Origin: Vagococcus vulneris
Lineage (GTDB): Bacteria > Bacillota > Bacilli > Lactobacillales > Vagococcaceae
Direction: 5' to 3'
Length of the DNA stretch: 64,000 bases
NCBI RefSeq assembly: GCF_003950515.1
Contig: NZ_NGJS01000009.1
Coordinates: 1-64,000 of the forward strand
The notes beneath the pieces are model-generated. The model was not told the DNA's origin. It saw only the letters and a list, made by a program, of their open reading frames with translations, and made no database searches. Positions 32,666 through 42,489 of this stretch are shown here, in pieces; the stretch's first letter is position 1, and every line of letters begins with the position of its first letter. Position numbers and translations under genes: made by a program.

Positions 32666-33613
32666 TTAGTTCCCCTCACTTTCAATGTTCTGTACTGCGG
32701 CTTGATGAGTTGGACTAATACGTTTTAAGTCATACACTCGACCATTTTCGTCGTAGTATTGACTGTATAAATCTTCAAATTCTTGTTCGACACGACGACG
32801 TTCTTCCTTGTGCAGATTGCGATTCTTAACATCAATTTTAGGTATTGCTGATAGTAGGCGTTTAGTGTAAATATGTTGTGGATTATTGTAAATATCTTCA
32901 CGCGTTCCTATTTCAACAAATCGCCCTCTATTCATGATAGCAATATTATCACACATATGTTTTACCACACCTAAATCATGAGATATAAACAAGTAACTTA
33001 AATTATATTCTTGCTGAATTAATTTCATGAAGTTTAAAACTTGTGCCTGTACTGACAAGTCCAACGCTGACACCGGCTCATCAGCAATAATCAATTTAGG
33101 ATTAGTTGCAACTGCTCGAGCAACACCTAAACGCTGTCTTTGCCCACCAGAAAATTCATGCGGGTACTTGTACAATGCATCTGTAGGCATTCCAACAATA
33201 TCCAGTAAGCCCTGAATTTTTTTCTTTTCTTCTTGATCAGTTAAATTTTCAAAATTTCGAATCGGTTCACCAATGATGTCAATAACGCGTTTTTTTGGAT
33301 TTAGACTCGACATTGAGTCTTGAAAAATCATCTGAACGTCTTTGTTATAACCGATTTTTTTTCGTATACCTTTATTAATGACATTATTTCCTTCAAAATT
33401 AATTTCACCAGCCGTAGCTTTTTCCAAACCAACAATTGTTTTACCAATGGTTGATTTACCGGAGCCTGACTCACCTACTAACCCATAAGTCTTTCCAGCC
33501 TCAATTTCAAAATTTACTCCGTCAACAGCATATACATAATCCACTACCTTGTTGAAAAAACCTCCGCGAATAGGATAGTGAACTTTCAAATCATTGATTT
33601 CGATTAATCCCAT
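32666..33613 (-). CDS. oppF: Oligopeptide ABC transporter ATPase OppF
   Basis: One of two ATPases powering peptide import. 315 aa. Walker A GESGSGKSTIGKTIVG near 49, Q-loop IFQDSMSSLNP, signature FSGGQRQRLGVARAVA, Walker B LIIADEPVSALD, H-loop ISHDLG, then the C-terminal oligopeptide transporter extension (YTKRLLSAIP). It abuts oppD with no gap. Confidence 0.95.
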   Translation of the reverse strand: MGLIEINDLKVHYPIRGGFFNKVVDYVYAVDGVNFEIEAGKTYGLVGESGSGKSTIGKTIVGLEKATAGEINFEGNNVINKGIRKKIGYNKDVQMIFQDSMSSLNPKKRVIDIIGEPIRNFENLTDQEEKKKIQGLLDIVGMPTDALYKYPHEFSGGQRQRLGVARAVATNPKLIIADEPVSALDLSVQAQVLNFMKLIQQEYNLSYLFISHDLGVVKHMCDNIAIMNRGRFVEIGTREDIYNNPQHIYTKRLLSAIPKIDVKNRNLHKEERRRVEQEFEDLYSQYYDENGRVYDLKRISPTHQAAVQNIESEGN

Positions 33614-34618
33614 TTACGCTTCCCCCTCTTCTTTAAAGTGAAAATGTTTGTAGCATGTACAACGTACTAAATGACCTGGTTCAACCTCGTGGAGTGTTGG
33701 TTGTTCTTCGTGTGCATCTTCTGAAATCCAAGGAATACGCTCAGCAAAACGACACCCAGTTCGTTTCATGTTTTTTAACGAAGGAACGACACCTTCAATT
33801 ACATGTAATTCCGAATCGTGTGCATCTTCTTGTGGGATTGAATTCAATAGCGAACGAGTATAAGGATGAAGCGGATTGCTAAACAAGACCTCAGCTGAAG
33901 CTTCTTCCACGACTTGACCTGCATACATAACTGCTACTCTATCTGCAGTCTCAGCAACTACTCCTAAGTCATGCGTAATCAAAATAATGCCCGCTTCCGT
34001 CTCCTTTTGCAAATCATTTAATAAATCTAATATTTGCGCTTGAATAGTGACATCCAGCGCAGTTGTCGGCTCATCCGCAATAATTATCGGTGGTTTACAT
34101 GCAATCGCAATGGCTATGATGACACGTTGTCTCATTCCACCTGATAATTCATGTGGATACTGTTTAGCCACTCGTTCTGGATAAGGCAAACCAACTTGAC
34201 TAAGCAACTCGACAGCTCTTGTTTTACGCTGTTCTTCTGTCATATCAGTATGATAATATAGTGACTCAGCAATTTGATCCCCAATACGCATCAATGGGTT
34301 CAGTGCTGACAATGGATCTTGGAAAATCATACCGATATCATTTCCTCTAATTCTGTTATAAAGCGTTTCTGACAATCCAACTAAGTTTAAATCATTATAA
34401 ATGATGTCTCCTGTAATTTTAGTTTTATTCGGGTCTTGCAACCCCATAATTGTCATTGCTAGAGTACTCTTTCCACAGCCTGATTCCCCTACAATTGCTA
34501 AAATTTCATTTTTATCCAGCGTCAGCGATACACCATCTACAGCATCATAATAATCGTCTTTAATTCTAAAACCTGTATGAAGATCCCTAACGTCTAATAA
34601 TTTACTATCCTCGAACAA
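33614..34618 (-). CDS. oppD: Oligopeptide ABC transporter ATPase OppD
   Basis: Partner ATPase of OppF. 334 aa. Walker [17 protein letters not shown] near 45, Q-loop [11 protein letters not shown], signature [16 protein letters not shown], Walker [14 protein letters not shown]-loop ITHDLG, and C-terminal [12 protein letters not shown]. The Cys cluster seen near the C-terminus of many OppD proteins is only partly present ([10 protein letters not shown] and later CTC), so iron-sulfur binding is doubtful. Start is TTG, seven bases after AAGGAGC. First gene of oppDFBCA(A). Confidence 0.95.
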   Translation of the reverse strand: MFEDSKLLDVRDLHTGFRIKDDYYDAVDGVSLTLDKNEILAIVGESGCGKSTLAMTIMGLQDPNKTKITGDIIYNDLNLVGLSETLYNRIRGNDIGMIFQDPLSALNPLMRIGDQIAESLYYHTDMTEEQRKTRAVELLSQVGLPYPERVAKQYPHELSGGMRQRVIIAIAIACKPPIIIADEPTTALDVTIQAQILDLLNDLQKETEAGIILITHDLGVVAETADRVAVMYAGQVVEEASAEVLFSNPLHPYTRSLLNSIPQEDAHDSELHVIEGVVPSLKNMKRTGCRFAERIPWISEDAHEEQPTLHEVEPGHLVRCTCYKHFHFKEEGEA

Positions 34619-34940
34619 TAAAATCGCTCCTTCCCTCTACTATTCCCTAACTAATCTTTATGTATATCATTTCAATTTTGAGAAAACACATCTTAATATT
34701 AAAATTCCTGTAAGATATCTTATAATTATATTAGAATTTATTATTTTTAGCAACTATTGTCAGATAATTTTTTCATAATAAAAAGCATCTTCTTTCACAA
34801 TTTATCTTTTATTTATTAGAAAAATCATTTAAAAAGTAAGAAGCACCTGTAATTCGACTTAAATTTAATAAACCAACTACTTTCTCATTTAAATTATAAG
34901 TATCTCATTTTAATTATAGTTATCTCATAATTATCATAAT
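34619..34940. other. Gene-free AT-rich stretch upstream of oppD
   Basis: Holds the oppD promoter (34735-34763). The rest is AT-rich with short internal repeats (for example TTATAGTTATCTCAT-like units at 34890-34930) and no gene. Confidence 0.6.
34735..34763 (-). promoter_or_regulatory. opp operon promoter
   Basis: TTGCTA, 17 bp, TATAAT on the minus strand, 117 bp before the oppD TTG start. The long leader could hold control sites, but none was recognised. Confidence 0.78.
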
Positions 34941-34973
34941 AAAAAAAAACCGACATAGCAATTTATGTCAGTT
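34941..34973 (-). terminator. Terminator of plsX-acpP
   Basis: Minus-strand stem AACTGACATA / TATGTCGGTT with a six-base loop and a long T-run, 15 bp after the acpP stop. Confidence 0.88.
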
Positions 34974-34988
34974 AATCTCTCATTATTG

Positions 34989-35228
34989 TTATTGGTGTGA
35001 CATGATATAGTCAACCGCTCCACCAATTGTTTCAATTTTTTCTGCATCTTCATCAGATACTTCCTCATTAAAAGCATCTTCTAATTCTAGAACAAATTCC
35101 ATAATAGCAATAGAATCTGCTTGTAAATCTTCTTTAATTCTGATATCTTCTGTTACTTTATCTGCTTCAATATCAAAGTGCTCAACCACAATGTCTTTTA
35201 TCTTTTCAAATACATCTTCTCTAGTCAT
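34989..35228 (-). CDS. acpP: Acyl carrier protein
   Basis: Carries growing acyl chains as thioesters on a phosphopantetheine arm. 79 aa, strongly acidic. The attachment Ser is in LQADSIAIMEFVLELED, where the usual DSL reads DSI, a tolerated change seen in ACPs encoded next to plsX in lactic acid bacteria. GGAGG lies before the ATG. It follows plsX, whose enzyme takes acyl groups from acyl-ACP; many relatives carry a second acpP in the fab cluster. Confidence 0.94.
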   Translation of the reverse strand: MTREDVFEKIKDIVVEHFDIEADKVTEDIRIKEDLQADSIAIMEFVLELEDAFNEEVSDEDAEKIETIGGAVDYIMSHQ

Positions 35229-35346
35229 AGTTAAACCTCCAAGTTCTTATTAACCATTTTTACTTATTCTATAATTCATGTTAATTTTACCTATATTGAA
35301 ATCGTTTGTCTATAATTTTCGTTTAATAACTGACGGGATAGCCTAG

Positions 35347-36342
35347 TTATTTTTCAAAGAAAGTTGTTAACTCATTAATAACAGCTGTTTCTTGCATATC
35401 ATTAATTTGTCTGATAGCTGCACTAACAGCTTTAGCATCTGCAGATCCGTGACATTTCACAACTGGACCTTTCAAGCCAAACAAAACTGCTCCACCATGA
35501 TTTGAATAATCCATCTTCTCTTTCAATTGTAGCAGACTGTCTTTTAATAACAATGCTCCTAATTTGCTTTTAGTACCGCCGCTTTTAATTGAATCTTTTA
35601 AAATGGACATCATAGCCAGTCCGGTACCTTCCATTGTTTTCAAAACAGCATTCCCTGTGAAACCATCCGTCACAACAACGTCGGCTACACCGTTAAATAA
35701 ATCACGAGCTTCAACATTACCAACAAAATTAATATCTTTTGATTCAGACAACAGCTCATGAGCTGTTTTAGTCAATTCACTGCCTTTAGTCGCTTCTGTG
35801 CCATTATTCAGAAGTCCCACACGCGGATTGACTACTTTGCGTACATTTTTAGCATAAAACGTACCTAAGACTGCATATGTTAATAGATGCTCTGGTTTAT
35901 TATCAGCATTAGCTCCCATATCAATAAAGTCAAAACCATCTAAATCACCCTTAAAAACAGGCAATGTCGACATTAATCCCGGTCGCTCTACATTATTGAT
36001 ACGACCTACAACGAACAATCCAGCAGCTAGAAGAGCCCCCGTGTTTCCGGCAGATAATACGGCATCTGCTTCCCCGTTTTTCACTGCTTGTGCAGCTAAA
36101 ATCATTGACGCTTGCTTTTTACGACGAACAGCTTTAACCGGTTCATCATCACTATTGATTTTTTCTTCAGTGTGTACAATTGTAATATTTGTTAAATCAG
36201 AGATATACTTTTTTATCTCCGGTTCTTTTCCATAAAGAATGAATTCAACATTTGGAAAGTCTTGGCGTGCCAACTCGATACCTTCAACAATTACTTGAGG
36301 TGCATTGTCGCCGCCCATTGCATCAACTGCAATCTTTACCAT
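35347..36342 (-). CDS. plsX: Phosphate acyltransferase PlsX
   Basis: Converts acyl-ACP to acyl-phosphate for glycerolipid synthesis, and links exogenous fatty acids to ACP. 331 aa. Seen: N-terminal [41 protein letters not shown] near 80-107, and [12 protein letters not shown]. The nearby fakA encodes the fatty acid kinase whose product PlsX can use. Confidence 0.96.
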   Translation of the reverse strand: MVKIAVDAMGGDNAPQVIVEGIELARQDFPNVEFILYGKEPEIKKYISDLTNITIVHTEEKINSDDEPVKAVRRKKQASMILAAQAVKNGEADAVLSAGNTGALLAAGLFVVGRINNVERPGLMSTLPVFKGDLDGFDFIDMGANADNKPEHLLTYAVLGTFYAKNVRKVVNPRVGLLNNGTEATKGSELTKTAHELLSESKDINFVGNVEARDLFNGVADVVVTDGFTGNAVLKTMEGTGLAMMSILKDSIKSGGTKSKLGALLLKDSLLQLKEKMDYSNHGGAVLFGLKGPVVKCHGSADAKAVSAAIRQINDMQETAVINELTTFFEK

Positions 36343-36402
36343 AGTGTTCCCTCTTTCATTTTAAAAATTTAATACGTTTCTAGTTTACCTTAATTTTATA
36401 AA

Positions 36403-38445
36403 CTAATCAAAATAATCCGATTGTTTAGCAGAATCACACAATGACTGATACAGCTTCTGATTTTCAGGTTGTCTCATCCAGTTTGACTGCTGCCACAATA
36501 AAATTGCCTCGACTCTGGCTGTTTCTAATATCTGGGCATCAGCTACCATATCACCTACTTTAAATTCAGGTAATCCAGATTGTTTAGAACCAAAAAAGTC
36601 TCCCGGTCCGCGCATTTCTAAATCCCGTTCACTTAAAATAAAACCATCAGTCGTTTCTGTCATAATTTTCATCCGTTCTTTTCCTTGTTCACTCTTTGGA
36701 TTTGCAACTAATATACAATACGACGATAAATTGCCACGACCGACACGACCACGCAGCTGGTGAAGTTGGGCTAGTCCAAACCGATCTGCATCCATAATCA
36801 TCATCATTGTTGCGTTAGGAACGTTCACACCGACCTCTATAACTGTTGTCGACACAAGTATTTGCAGCTTATTTTGTTTGAAATCCGACATAATCGCTTC
36901 TTTTTCCTGATTCTTCATTTTGCCGTGTAATAAACCTACTTGAAAATTTGGTTCAAAAAATTCGCGCAGATGCTCATAAATATCTTGTGCATTTTTTGCA
37001 TCCAACATTTCCGACTCCTCAATTAACGGACAAATCACATAAGCTTGCTGCCCTTGTTTTAATTGAACACGCATCCATTCTAGAACAGTGTCGACCTGTT
37101 TAGGTAAAATCCACTTTGTTTCAATTGGCTTACGCCCTGCCGGTAATTCATCAATAATCGAGACATCCATCTCTCCATATGCCGTAATAGCCAAAGTTCT
37201 AGGAATTGGTGTTGCCGTCATAAACAAAACGTCGGGATTTTTACCCTTTTCGCGTAAAACCTTACGCTGATTAACACCAAAACGATGCTGTTCATCAGTA
37301 ATAACTAATCCTAAACGATGAAATAAGATGTCTTTTTGAATAAGCGAATGAGTTCCTACAAGAATATTGAGTGTGCCATCTGCTAGATCAGCTAATATCT
37401 GTCTTTTTTCCGCTGCCTTCGTCGAACTGGTTAATAATGCTACGTTAACATCGCTCCCTTGAAATAAATCGGATAAACTTTCCATGTGCTGTTCAGCTAA
37501 AATCTCTGTTGGCACCATTAATGCACCTTGAAATCTTGCTGTTACTGCAGCATATAACGCAATCGCAGCCACAATTGTCTTACCACTGCCGACATCACCT
37601 TGCAACAGCCGATGCATATGCTGCGGTGATTTAAGGTCTGCACAGATTTCATTGACCACTCTCTTTTGAGCCACCGTTAAAACAAATGGCAATTTAGCAA
37701 TAAATTCTTTTAGCTTTTGATTGTCATAACGAATGATTGTACCCGATGCTTCAGAATTTTCCTGGCGTTTTAATTCAATCATCTGTACTTGAAAAATAAA
37801 AAATTCTTCAAAAGCTAAACGTCTGCGAGCCAGCTGATTTTCTCTGGTATCTTTAGGAAAGTGCATAGCATAGGCAGCCTCTTTTTTCGGCATCAAACGA
37901 TACTTATCCAACAGCCAATCAGGTAAGTTTTCTTCTATATAATGACCATATATTTCCCAAGCCTCTTTAATTAGCCCCACCAATGTTTGCTGTCTAATCT
38001 GTTTATTAACATGATAAATTGGTGAATAATCAATTTCCTGATCTTGCGTGGCTATAATCTTCATACCTGACAATGATTTACGTTTAGCATCCCATTTTCC
38101 ATAAACAGCAATTTCTTCAGCTGTCACAATTTTACTTTTTAAAAAAGGTTGATTGAAAAAAGTTACGTTAATAACAGCTTGATCGACCATCATACGAAAA
38201 GTTAATCGGCTCTTTTTGAATCCATAATAATTAACTATGCCATCACCAAGTATAGTTCCTTTTAAGACAACCTTTTCTTGATCCTGAATATCATTTAACG
38301 TTTTTTCTTGAATATCATCGTAACGAAACGGATAGTACATTAATAAATCTTCAATCGTCTCGATTCCTAGACCGTTTAAAATTGATGCACGTTTGGGACC
38401 TATTCCTTTCATTGCACCAATCGGCTCTTGAATTATACTTTCCAA
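36403..38445 (-). CDS. recG: ATP-dependent DNA helicase RecG
   Basis: Remodels stalled forks and Holliday junctions. 680 aa from the TTG at 38445. Wedge domain (about 60-160), helicase motifs GDVGSGKTIVAAIALY, DEQHRFG, TATPIPRTLA, and LHQLRGRVGRG in the last third; C-terminal RecG domain ending in Trp-rich sequence. The reading frame runs back to 38565, but that extension contains the fakA terminator. The TTG follows AAGGTGG at six bases and gives the usual RecG start (ESIIQEPIGAMKGIGPKRA). Confidence 0.94.
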   Translation of the reverse strand: MESIIQEPIGAMKGIGPKRASILNGLGIETIEDLLMYYPFRYDDIQEKTLNDIQDQEKVVLKGTILGDGIVNYYGFKKSRLTFRMMVDQAVINVTFFNQPFLKSKIVTAEEIAVYGKWDAKRKSLSGMKIIATQDQEIDYSPIYHVNKQIRQQTLVGLIKEAWEIYGHYIEENLPDWLLDKYRLMPKKEAAYAMHFPKDTRENQLARRRLAFEEFFIFQVQMIELKRQENSEASGTIIRYDNQKLKEFIAKLPFVLTVAQKRVVNEICADLKSPQHMHRLLQGDVGSGKTIVAAIALYAAVTARFQGALMVPTEILAEQHMESLSDLFQGSDVNVALLTSSTKAAEKRQILADLADGTLNILVGTHSLIQKDILFHRLGLVITDEQHRFGVNQRKVLREKGKNPDVLFMTATPIPRTLAITAYGEMDVSIIDELPAGRKPIETKWILPKQVDTVLEWMRVQLKQGQQAYVICPLIEESEMLDAKNAQDIYEHLREFFEPNFQVGLLHGKMKNQEKEAIMSDFKQNKLQILVSTTVIEVGVNVPNATMMMIMDADRFGLAQLHQLRGRVGRGNLSSYCILVANPKSEQGKERMKIMTETTDGFILSERDLEMRGPGDFFGSKQSGLPEFKVGDMVADAQILETARVEAILLWQQSNWMRQPENQKLYQSLCDSAKQSDYFD

Positions 38446-38473
38446 CTTCTTCCACCTTCTCTCGGTAACCATT

Positions 38474-38507
38474 CTATTAAAAAAGCCAAACACAATGTTT
38501 GGCTTTT
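38474..38507 (-). terminator. Terminator of yloU-fakA
   Basis: Stem AAAAGCCAAAC / GTTTGGCTTTT with a five-base loop and a T-run on the minus strand, 12 bp after fakA. Confidence 0.88.
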
Positions 38508-38518
38508 CAACAACTATT

Positions 38519-40192
38519 TTATTCAGCAGAGAAAACATAAGGGTAGACAGGCTGTCCGCCTTCATGAATTTCTACTTCTAGATCTCCATCGACTAATAAA
38601 ATTTCTTTTTCCAACTCATTTGCTGTTTCAACATTTCCGTCAACACCAACAATAATTGTAACAATTTCGGTATCTTCACGAAGCATAGCTTTCAAAGTAG
38701 CAAGTGACGCATCCAATATATCTGGCTTGGATACCATAATTTTATTCTCAACCATTCCGATATAATCGTCTTTTTTTATTTGAATACCATCGATTGATGT
38801 GTCGCGAACAGCCGTCGTTACTTGACCACTAACAACTTCGTCTAACATACCAACCATAGCCTTCTTATTAGCTTCTAAACTATTTTGTTCGTTAAAACCT
38901 AACAACGCTGTCATTCCTTGAGAAATCGTTTTAGAAGGAATCACAATTGCTGGAATATCGCTCACTTCCGCTGCTTGCTCTGCAGCCATAAAGATATTTT
39001 TGTTATTTGGTAAGATAATAACCTTATCCGCATGAACTTTTTCAATAGCTTTCACAATATCCTCAGTGCTTGGATTCATTGTTTGACCGCCGCTAATAAT
39101 ATAGTTAGCGCCCATACCCTTAAACAGCTCTTGAACTCCGTCACCTGCGGCAACAGCTATAACACCATATGGTACGCGCTCTTTTTCAACAGGAGCCTCA
39201 TCATTATCATGATCTAAAATAGTTTCATGCTGTAAACGCATATTATCAACTTTAATTTTTATCAATGCACCAAATTTTTGCCCGTAGTTCATCACTTCTC
39301 CAGGTCGTTCTGTATGGACATGAACTTTAATAATTTCTTCATCAGCAACTACTAATAATGAATCACCCAAACCGTCTAGATAATTTCTAAACACGTCATA
39401 ATCAAATTCACTATCAACAGTCGGACCTTCACCGATGCGCACCATAATTTCAGTACAATAGCCGAACTTAATGTCTTCCGTTGCTAATTGCCCTTGAACA
39501 CTGCGATGATGTTCAACATTCACCATTTCATCCATTTGTGCAATGCTGATTTCTTGATGATCACTCTCTACTGTTTTGCCAGATAATGATTCTAAAAATC
39601 CTTCATATACAAAGACTAAACCTTGCCCGCCACTATCAACAACACCTACTTCTTTTAGTACAGGTAGCATTTCCGGCGTTTTAGCCAAAGCGCGTTTCGC
39701 ACCACTCAACGCAGCTTCCATTACTTCAACGCAGTTGTCAGTTTCCTTAGCTTTTTTCTCACTAGCAATTGCGGCACCACGAGAAACAGTTAAAATCGTT
39801 CCTTCTACAGGTTTCATAACTGCTTTATAAGCTGTTTCTACTCCGTTTTTAAAAGCGTTCGCCAAGTCTTGTGCTGTTAGCGTTTCGCAGTCAGTGATTT
39901 GTTTAGAAAAACCTCTAAACAGTTGAGACAAAATAACACCTGAATTTCCTCGAGCACCCATAAGCAGCCCTTTTGACAATATTCCTGCTAATTCACCTGT
40001 ATGTTGAGTTGCTGCTTCTCTAACTGCTTTTGCTCCACTAGTCATTGACAAATCCATATTTGTCCCAGTATCTCCATCTGGTACTGGAAATACGTTTAAA
40101 GAATTAACAAATTCTGCATTTTGGTTTAAACGTGTTGCACCAGCCTGAACCATTGCTTGGAATTGCCCTCCATTAATCGCTTTTACTTCCAC
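38519..40192 (-). CDS. fakA: Fatty acid kinase ATP-binding subunit FakA (DAK2 domain)
   Basis: Phosphorylates host or environmental fatty acids bound to FakB proteins for use in phospholipids. 557 aa. N-terminal Dak2 ATP domain (about 1-200): NVFPVPDGDTGTNMDLSM, GARGNSGVILSQLFRGF, KPVEGTILTVSRGAA. C-terminal region (about 240-557) contacts FakB. The pairing with YloU upstream and plsX near is the standard Firmicutes arrangement. FakB is not in the window. Confidence 0.94.
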   Translation of the reverse strand: MEVKAINGGQFQAMVQAGATRLNQNAEFVNSLNVFPVPDGDTGTNMDLSMTSGAKAVREAATQHTGELAGILSKGLLMGARGNSGVILSQLFRGFSKQITDCETLTAQDLANAFKNGVETAYKAVMKPVEGTILTVSRGAAIASEKKAKETDNCVEVMEAALSGAKRALAKTPEMLPVLKEVGVVDSGGQGLVFVYEGFLESLSGKTVESDHQEISIAQMDEMVNVEHHRSVQGQLATEDIKFGYCTEIMVRIGEGPTVDSEFDYDVFRNYLDGLGDSLLVVADEEIIKVHVHTERPGEVMNYGQKFGALIKIKVDNMRLQHETILDHDNDEAPVEKERVPYGVIAVAAGDGVQELFKGMGANYIISGGQTMNPSTEDIVKAIEKVHADKVIILPNNKNIFMAAEQAAEVSDIPAIVIPSKTISQGMTALLGFNEQNSLEANKKAMVGMLDEVVSGQVTTAVRDTSIDGIQIKKDDYIGMVENKIMVSKPDILDASLATLKAMLREDTEIVTIIVGVDGNVETANELEKEILLVDGDLEVEIHEGGQPVYPYVFSAE

Positions 40193-40266
40193 AAATCCGT
40201 TCCTCCTTGTTAGATATACGCTTGTTTCTTATTTTTTTGTATATTCGTATAATGGCTCAATGACAT

Positions 40267-40629
40267 TTAGTCTGGTTGGACACGAACACCTTGAATAAAC
40301 ACATTCACAGAGTTTGCAACGACACCAAGCATTGTTTCTAAATTGTATTTAACTGTCTCCTGAACATTGCGACTTACTTCAGATATTTTAGTTCCATAGC
40401 TTACTACTATGTAAACGTCAACAGCTACGCCATTCTCTTCTTGACGAACGACAACACCACGTGAATAGTTTTCTTTACCTAATATCTCATTTAAATTATC
40501 TTTAATTTGATTTTTACTAGCCATACCGATGATACCATAAATATCGGTTGCCGCTCCGCCTACTACAGTAGCGATAACCTCATTTGAAATTTCAATAGTA
40601 CCAGCTTGCGTTTTTATTGTTACAGCCAT
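40267..40629 (-). CDS. Asp23/Gls24 family protein YloU
   Basis: 120 aa. Family hallmarks GTIEISNEVIATVVGGAATDIYGIIGM at the start and VDVYIVVSYGTKISEVSRNVQ in the middle are visible. Function is not established; relatives are envelope-stress proteins, and this subgroup is always next to fakA. Upstream of fakA by 74 bp, divergent from rpmB. Confidence 0.9.
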   Translation of the reverse strand: MAVTIKTQAGTIEISNEVIATVVGGAATDIYGIIGMASKNQIKDNLNEILGKENYSRGVVVRQEENGVAVDVYIVVSYGTKISEVSRNVQETVKYNLETMLGVVANSVNVFIQGVRVQPD

Positions 40630-40762
40630 AGTATTACCTCCTCAAAGTCAGTATTTTCCCATTGTCACCCATCAGTTTATCACACCCCAGATATTTATAA
40701 AAGAAAAATATCATTTTAAAGTATAATTACTAGCTTTTATTTAAGGTTTATTCATATTTTTA

Positions 40763-40791
40763 TTGCATTCACTTACAATCTATGATAAATT
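40763..40791 (+). promoter_or_regulatory. rpmB promoter
   Basis: TTGCAT, 17 bp, TAAATT on the plus strand, about 55 bp before the start codon. Confidence 0.6.
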
Positions 40792-40846
40792 ATTCTAGTA
40801 TGATTATAGAAAATCAGATTACATTCAAAGCAAAGGAGGGAATATC

Positions 40847-41035
40847 ATGGCAAAAGAATGTTATATCACTGGGCGTAAGGCTAGAACTGGTAATAACCGC
40901 TCACACGCAATGAACTCATCAAAACGTACATGGAAAGCTAACTTACAAAAAGTTCGTATTTTAGTTGACGGTAAGCCTAAAAAAGTTTGGGTTTCTACTC
41001 GTGCTTTGAAATCTGGTAAAGTAGAACGCGTTTAA
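40847..41035 (+). CDS. rpmB: 50S ribosomal protein L28
   Basis: 62 aa, the usual length. Sequence [20 protein letters not shown] at the start and [15 protein letters not shown] at the end are typical. The variant lacks the Cys pairs of zinc-binding L28 forms. AAAGGAGGG lies before the ATG. Transcribed alone against the direction of its neighbours, as in many Firmicutes. Confidence 0.97.
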   Translation: MAKECYITGRKARTGNNRSHAMNSSKRTWKANLQKVRILVDGKPKKVWVSTRALKSGKVERV

Positions 41036-41053
41036 TAGATGATATCAATTGTT

Positions 41054-41088
41054 CAACTGATGAGCCTGTATCATCGGTTGTTTTTTTA
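41054..41088 (+). terminator. Terminator of rpmB
   Basis: Stem AACTGATGA / TCATCGGTT followed by seven T. Confidence 0.85.
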
Positions 41089-41090
41089 TA

Positions 41091-41132
41091 AAAAAAAAAG
41101 CGCCTCAGTTTATCAAAAACTGGGGCGCTTTT
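41091..41132 (-). terminator. Terminator of the priA-thiN operon
   Basis: Minus-strand stem AGCGCCCCAGTTT / AAACTGAGGCGCT followed by a run of nine T. Faces the rpmB terminator. Confidence 0.9.
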
Positions 41133-41153
41133 CTATTTACTCTATCCAAAAAA

Positions 41154-41825
41154 TTAATCCCTTTTTGCTTGTTCATCATCTTTAGACTGGATAACTGCCA
41201 AGAACCCGTCATCAAATGAAAAACGACTTGTATCGCCGACAAATTCATTACTTGATAATGAGAAAGGCAAAGGAAAATACGCTTTATCCAGAGTATATTT
41301 AGCATCATATAAGGTTAATCCAACTACTTCTGTCAAACATATATATGCTAAGTATGTCTTGTCTGACTCTTTTTGAATTGTGTACTCACCTGAACGATAG
41401 TAGGACACACTATTTAATGAATCTTTAATAAAAAGCTGGCCCAGAAATGATTGAAATCTTGTTTGCATCGGTAACCATAGATTAGCAAGTAAATGATCCA
41501 AACGCCCACCAGTTGCACCTATCAATATATAGTTTGCTTTAGGATAATCTTCAATTGCTGCCAGCAATCCAAGTTGTGTGTCAGTGTCATCTTTTTCGAC
41601 ATGACACTTTTCAATCTTAGGAATGTATCGCCTTATTTTTTGCCATTCTTCATCCGACAGTGAGTCAAAATCTCCCACTGCCCGTTCAATAGGAAACCCA
41701 TGCTCCAAGCCGAATAAAGTACCTCGATCAACACCAATCCAAACTGTTTCTTCCAAAGCATAAGGTGATAAATCAGGCCAAAGTTCCGGATCTCCTCCAG
41801 CAATAATCACAACTTGTTTTATCAT
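41154..41825 (-). CDS. thiN: Thiamine diphosphokinase
   Basis: Transfers diphosphate from ATP to thiamine, giving the active cofactor. 223 aa. Seen: N-terminal VIIAGGDPELW, WIGVDRGTLFGLEHGF, AVGDFDSLS near 52-60, KDDTDTQLGL near 78-87, and GATGGRLDHLLANL near 99-112, which bind nucleotide and metal; a C-terminal beta domain closes the thiamine site. Its start overlaps the rpe stop by four bases. Confidence 0.94.
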   Translation of the reverse strand: MIKQVVIIAGGDPELWPDLSPYALEETVWIGVDRGTLFGLEHGFPIERAVGDFDSLSDEEWQKIRRYIPKIEKCHVEKDDTDTQLGLLAAIEDYPKANYILIGATGGRLDHLLANLWLPMQTRFQSFLGQLFIKDSLNSVSYYRSGEYTIQKESDKTYLAYICLTEVVGLTLYDAKYTLDKAYFPLPFSLSSNEFVGDTSRFSFDDGFLAVIQSKDDEQAKRD

Positions 41826-42478
41826 AGGCGTGCAGCCTTTCTTAAATCAGCAATCCGTTCAGCTCGATCTGATGAACCATAAATATACGAGCCCGCCACT
41901 AAAATATCAGCTCCGGCTGCTACACAGCTTTGAGCTGTATGTTTATCGACACCACCATCGATTTCAATTTCATAACTATAGTTAAATTGCTCGCGTAATT
42001 TGACTAATTCTTCAACTTTTTCTAAACATTCTGGAATAAAGGCTTGTCCTCCAAAACCAGGGTTAACTGTCATGATCAGGACTAGATCTGCTAAAGGCAG
42101 TACATTTTTAATTGTGTCAACTGATGTTCCAGGATTAATAACAACTCCTGCCTTTGTGCCCTCTTGTTTAATCATTTGCAAGGCGCGGTGTATATGCGGT
42201 GTGCTTTCTGCATGCACAGTAATTATATCAGCTCCTGCTTGTGCAAAATCAGGTATAAAACGTTCCGGATTAACAATCATCAAATGAACATCTAACGTTA
42301 AATCCGTCACAGGTCGGATGGCTGAAACAATATTAGGGCCTAAAGTAATATTAGGGACAAACTGACCATCCATAACATCGACATGAATATATTCTACCCC
42401 ATGAGCTTCCACTTCTTTAATATCTTTTTCTAAATTCGCAAAATCTGCACTTAAAATAGATGGCGCTATTTTTATCAT
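41822..42478 (-). CDS. rpe: Ribulose-phosphate 3-epimerase
   Basis: Interconverts ribulose 5-phosphate and xylulose 5-phosphate. 218 aa TIM barrel. Seen: KIAPSILSADFANLEKDI, HVDVMDGQFVPNITLGP, DVHLMI, MTVNPGFGGQAFIP and EIDGGV, holding the metal and acid-base residues. The ATG at 42478 follows GAGGAG at nine bases; the upstream GTG at 42493 overlaps that ribosome site and is rejected. Confidence 0.96.
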   Translation of the reverse strand: MIKIAPSILSADFANLEKDIKEVEAHGVEYIHVDVMDGQFVPNITLGPNIVSAIRPVTDLTLDVHLMIVNPERFIPDFAQAGADIITVHAESTPHIHRALQMIKQEGTKAGVVINPGTSVDTIKNVLPLADLVLIMTVNPGFGGQAFIPECLEKVEELVKLREQFNYSYEIEIDGGVDKHTAQSCVAAGADILVAGSYIYGSSDRAERIADLRKAARL

Positions 42479-42489
42479 AACCAAACTCC

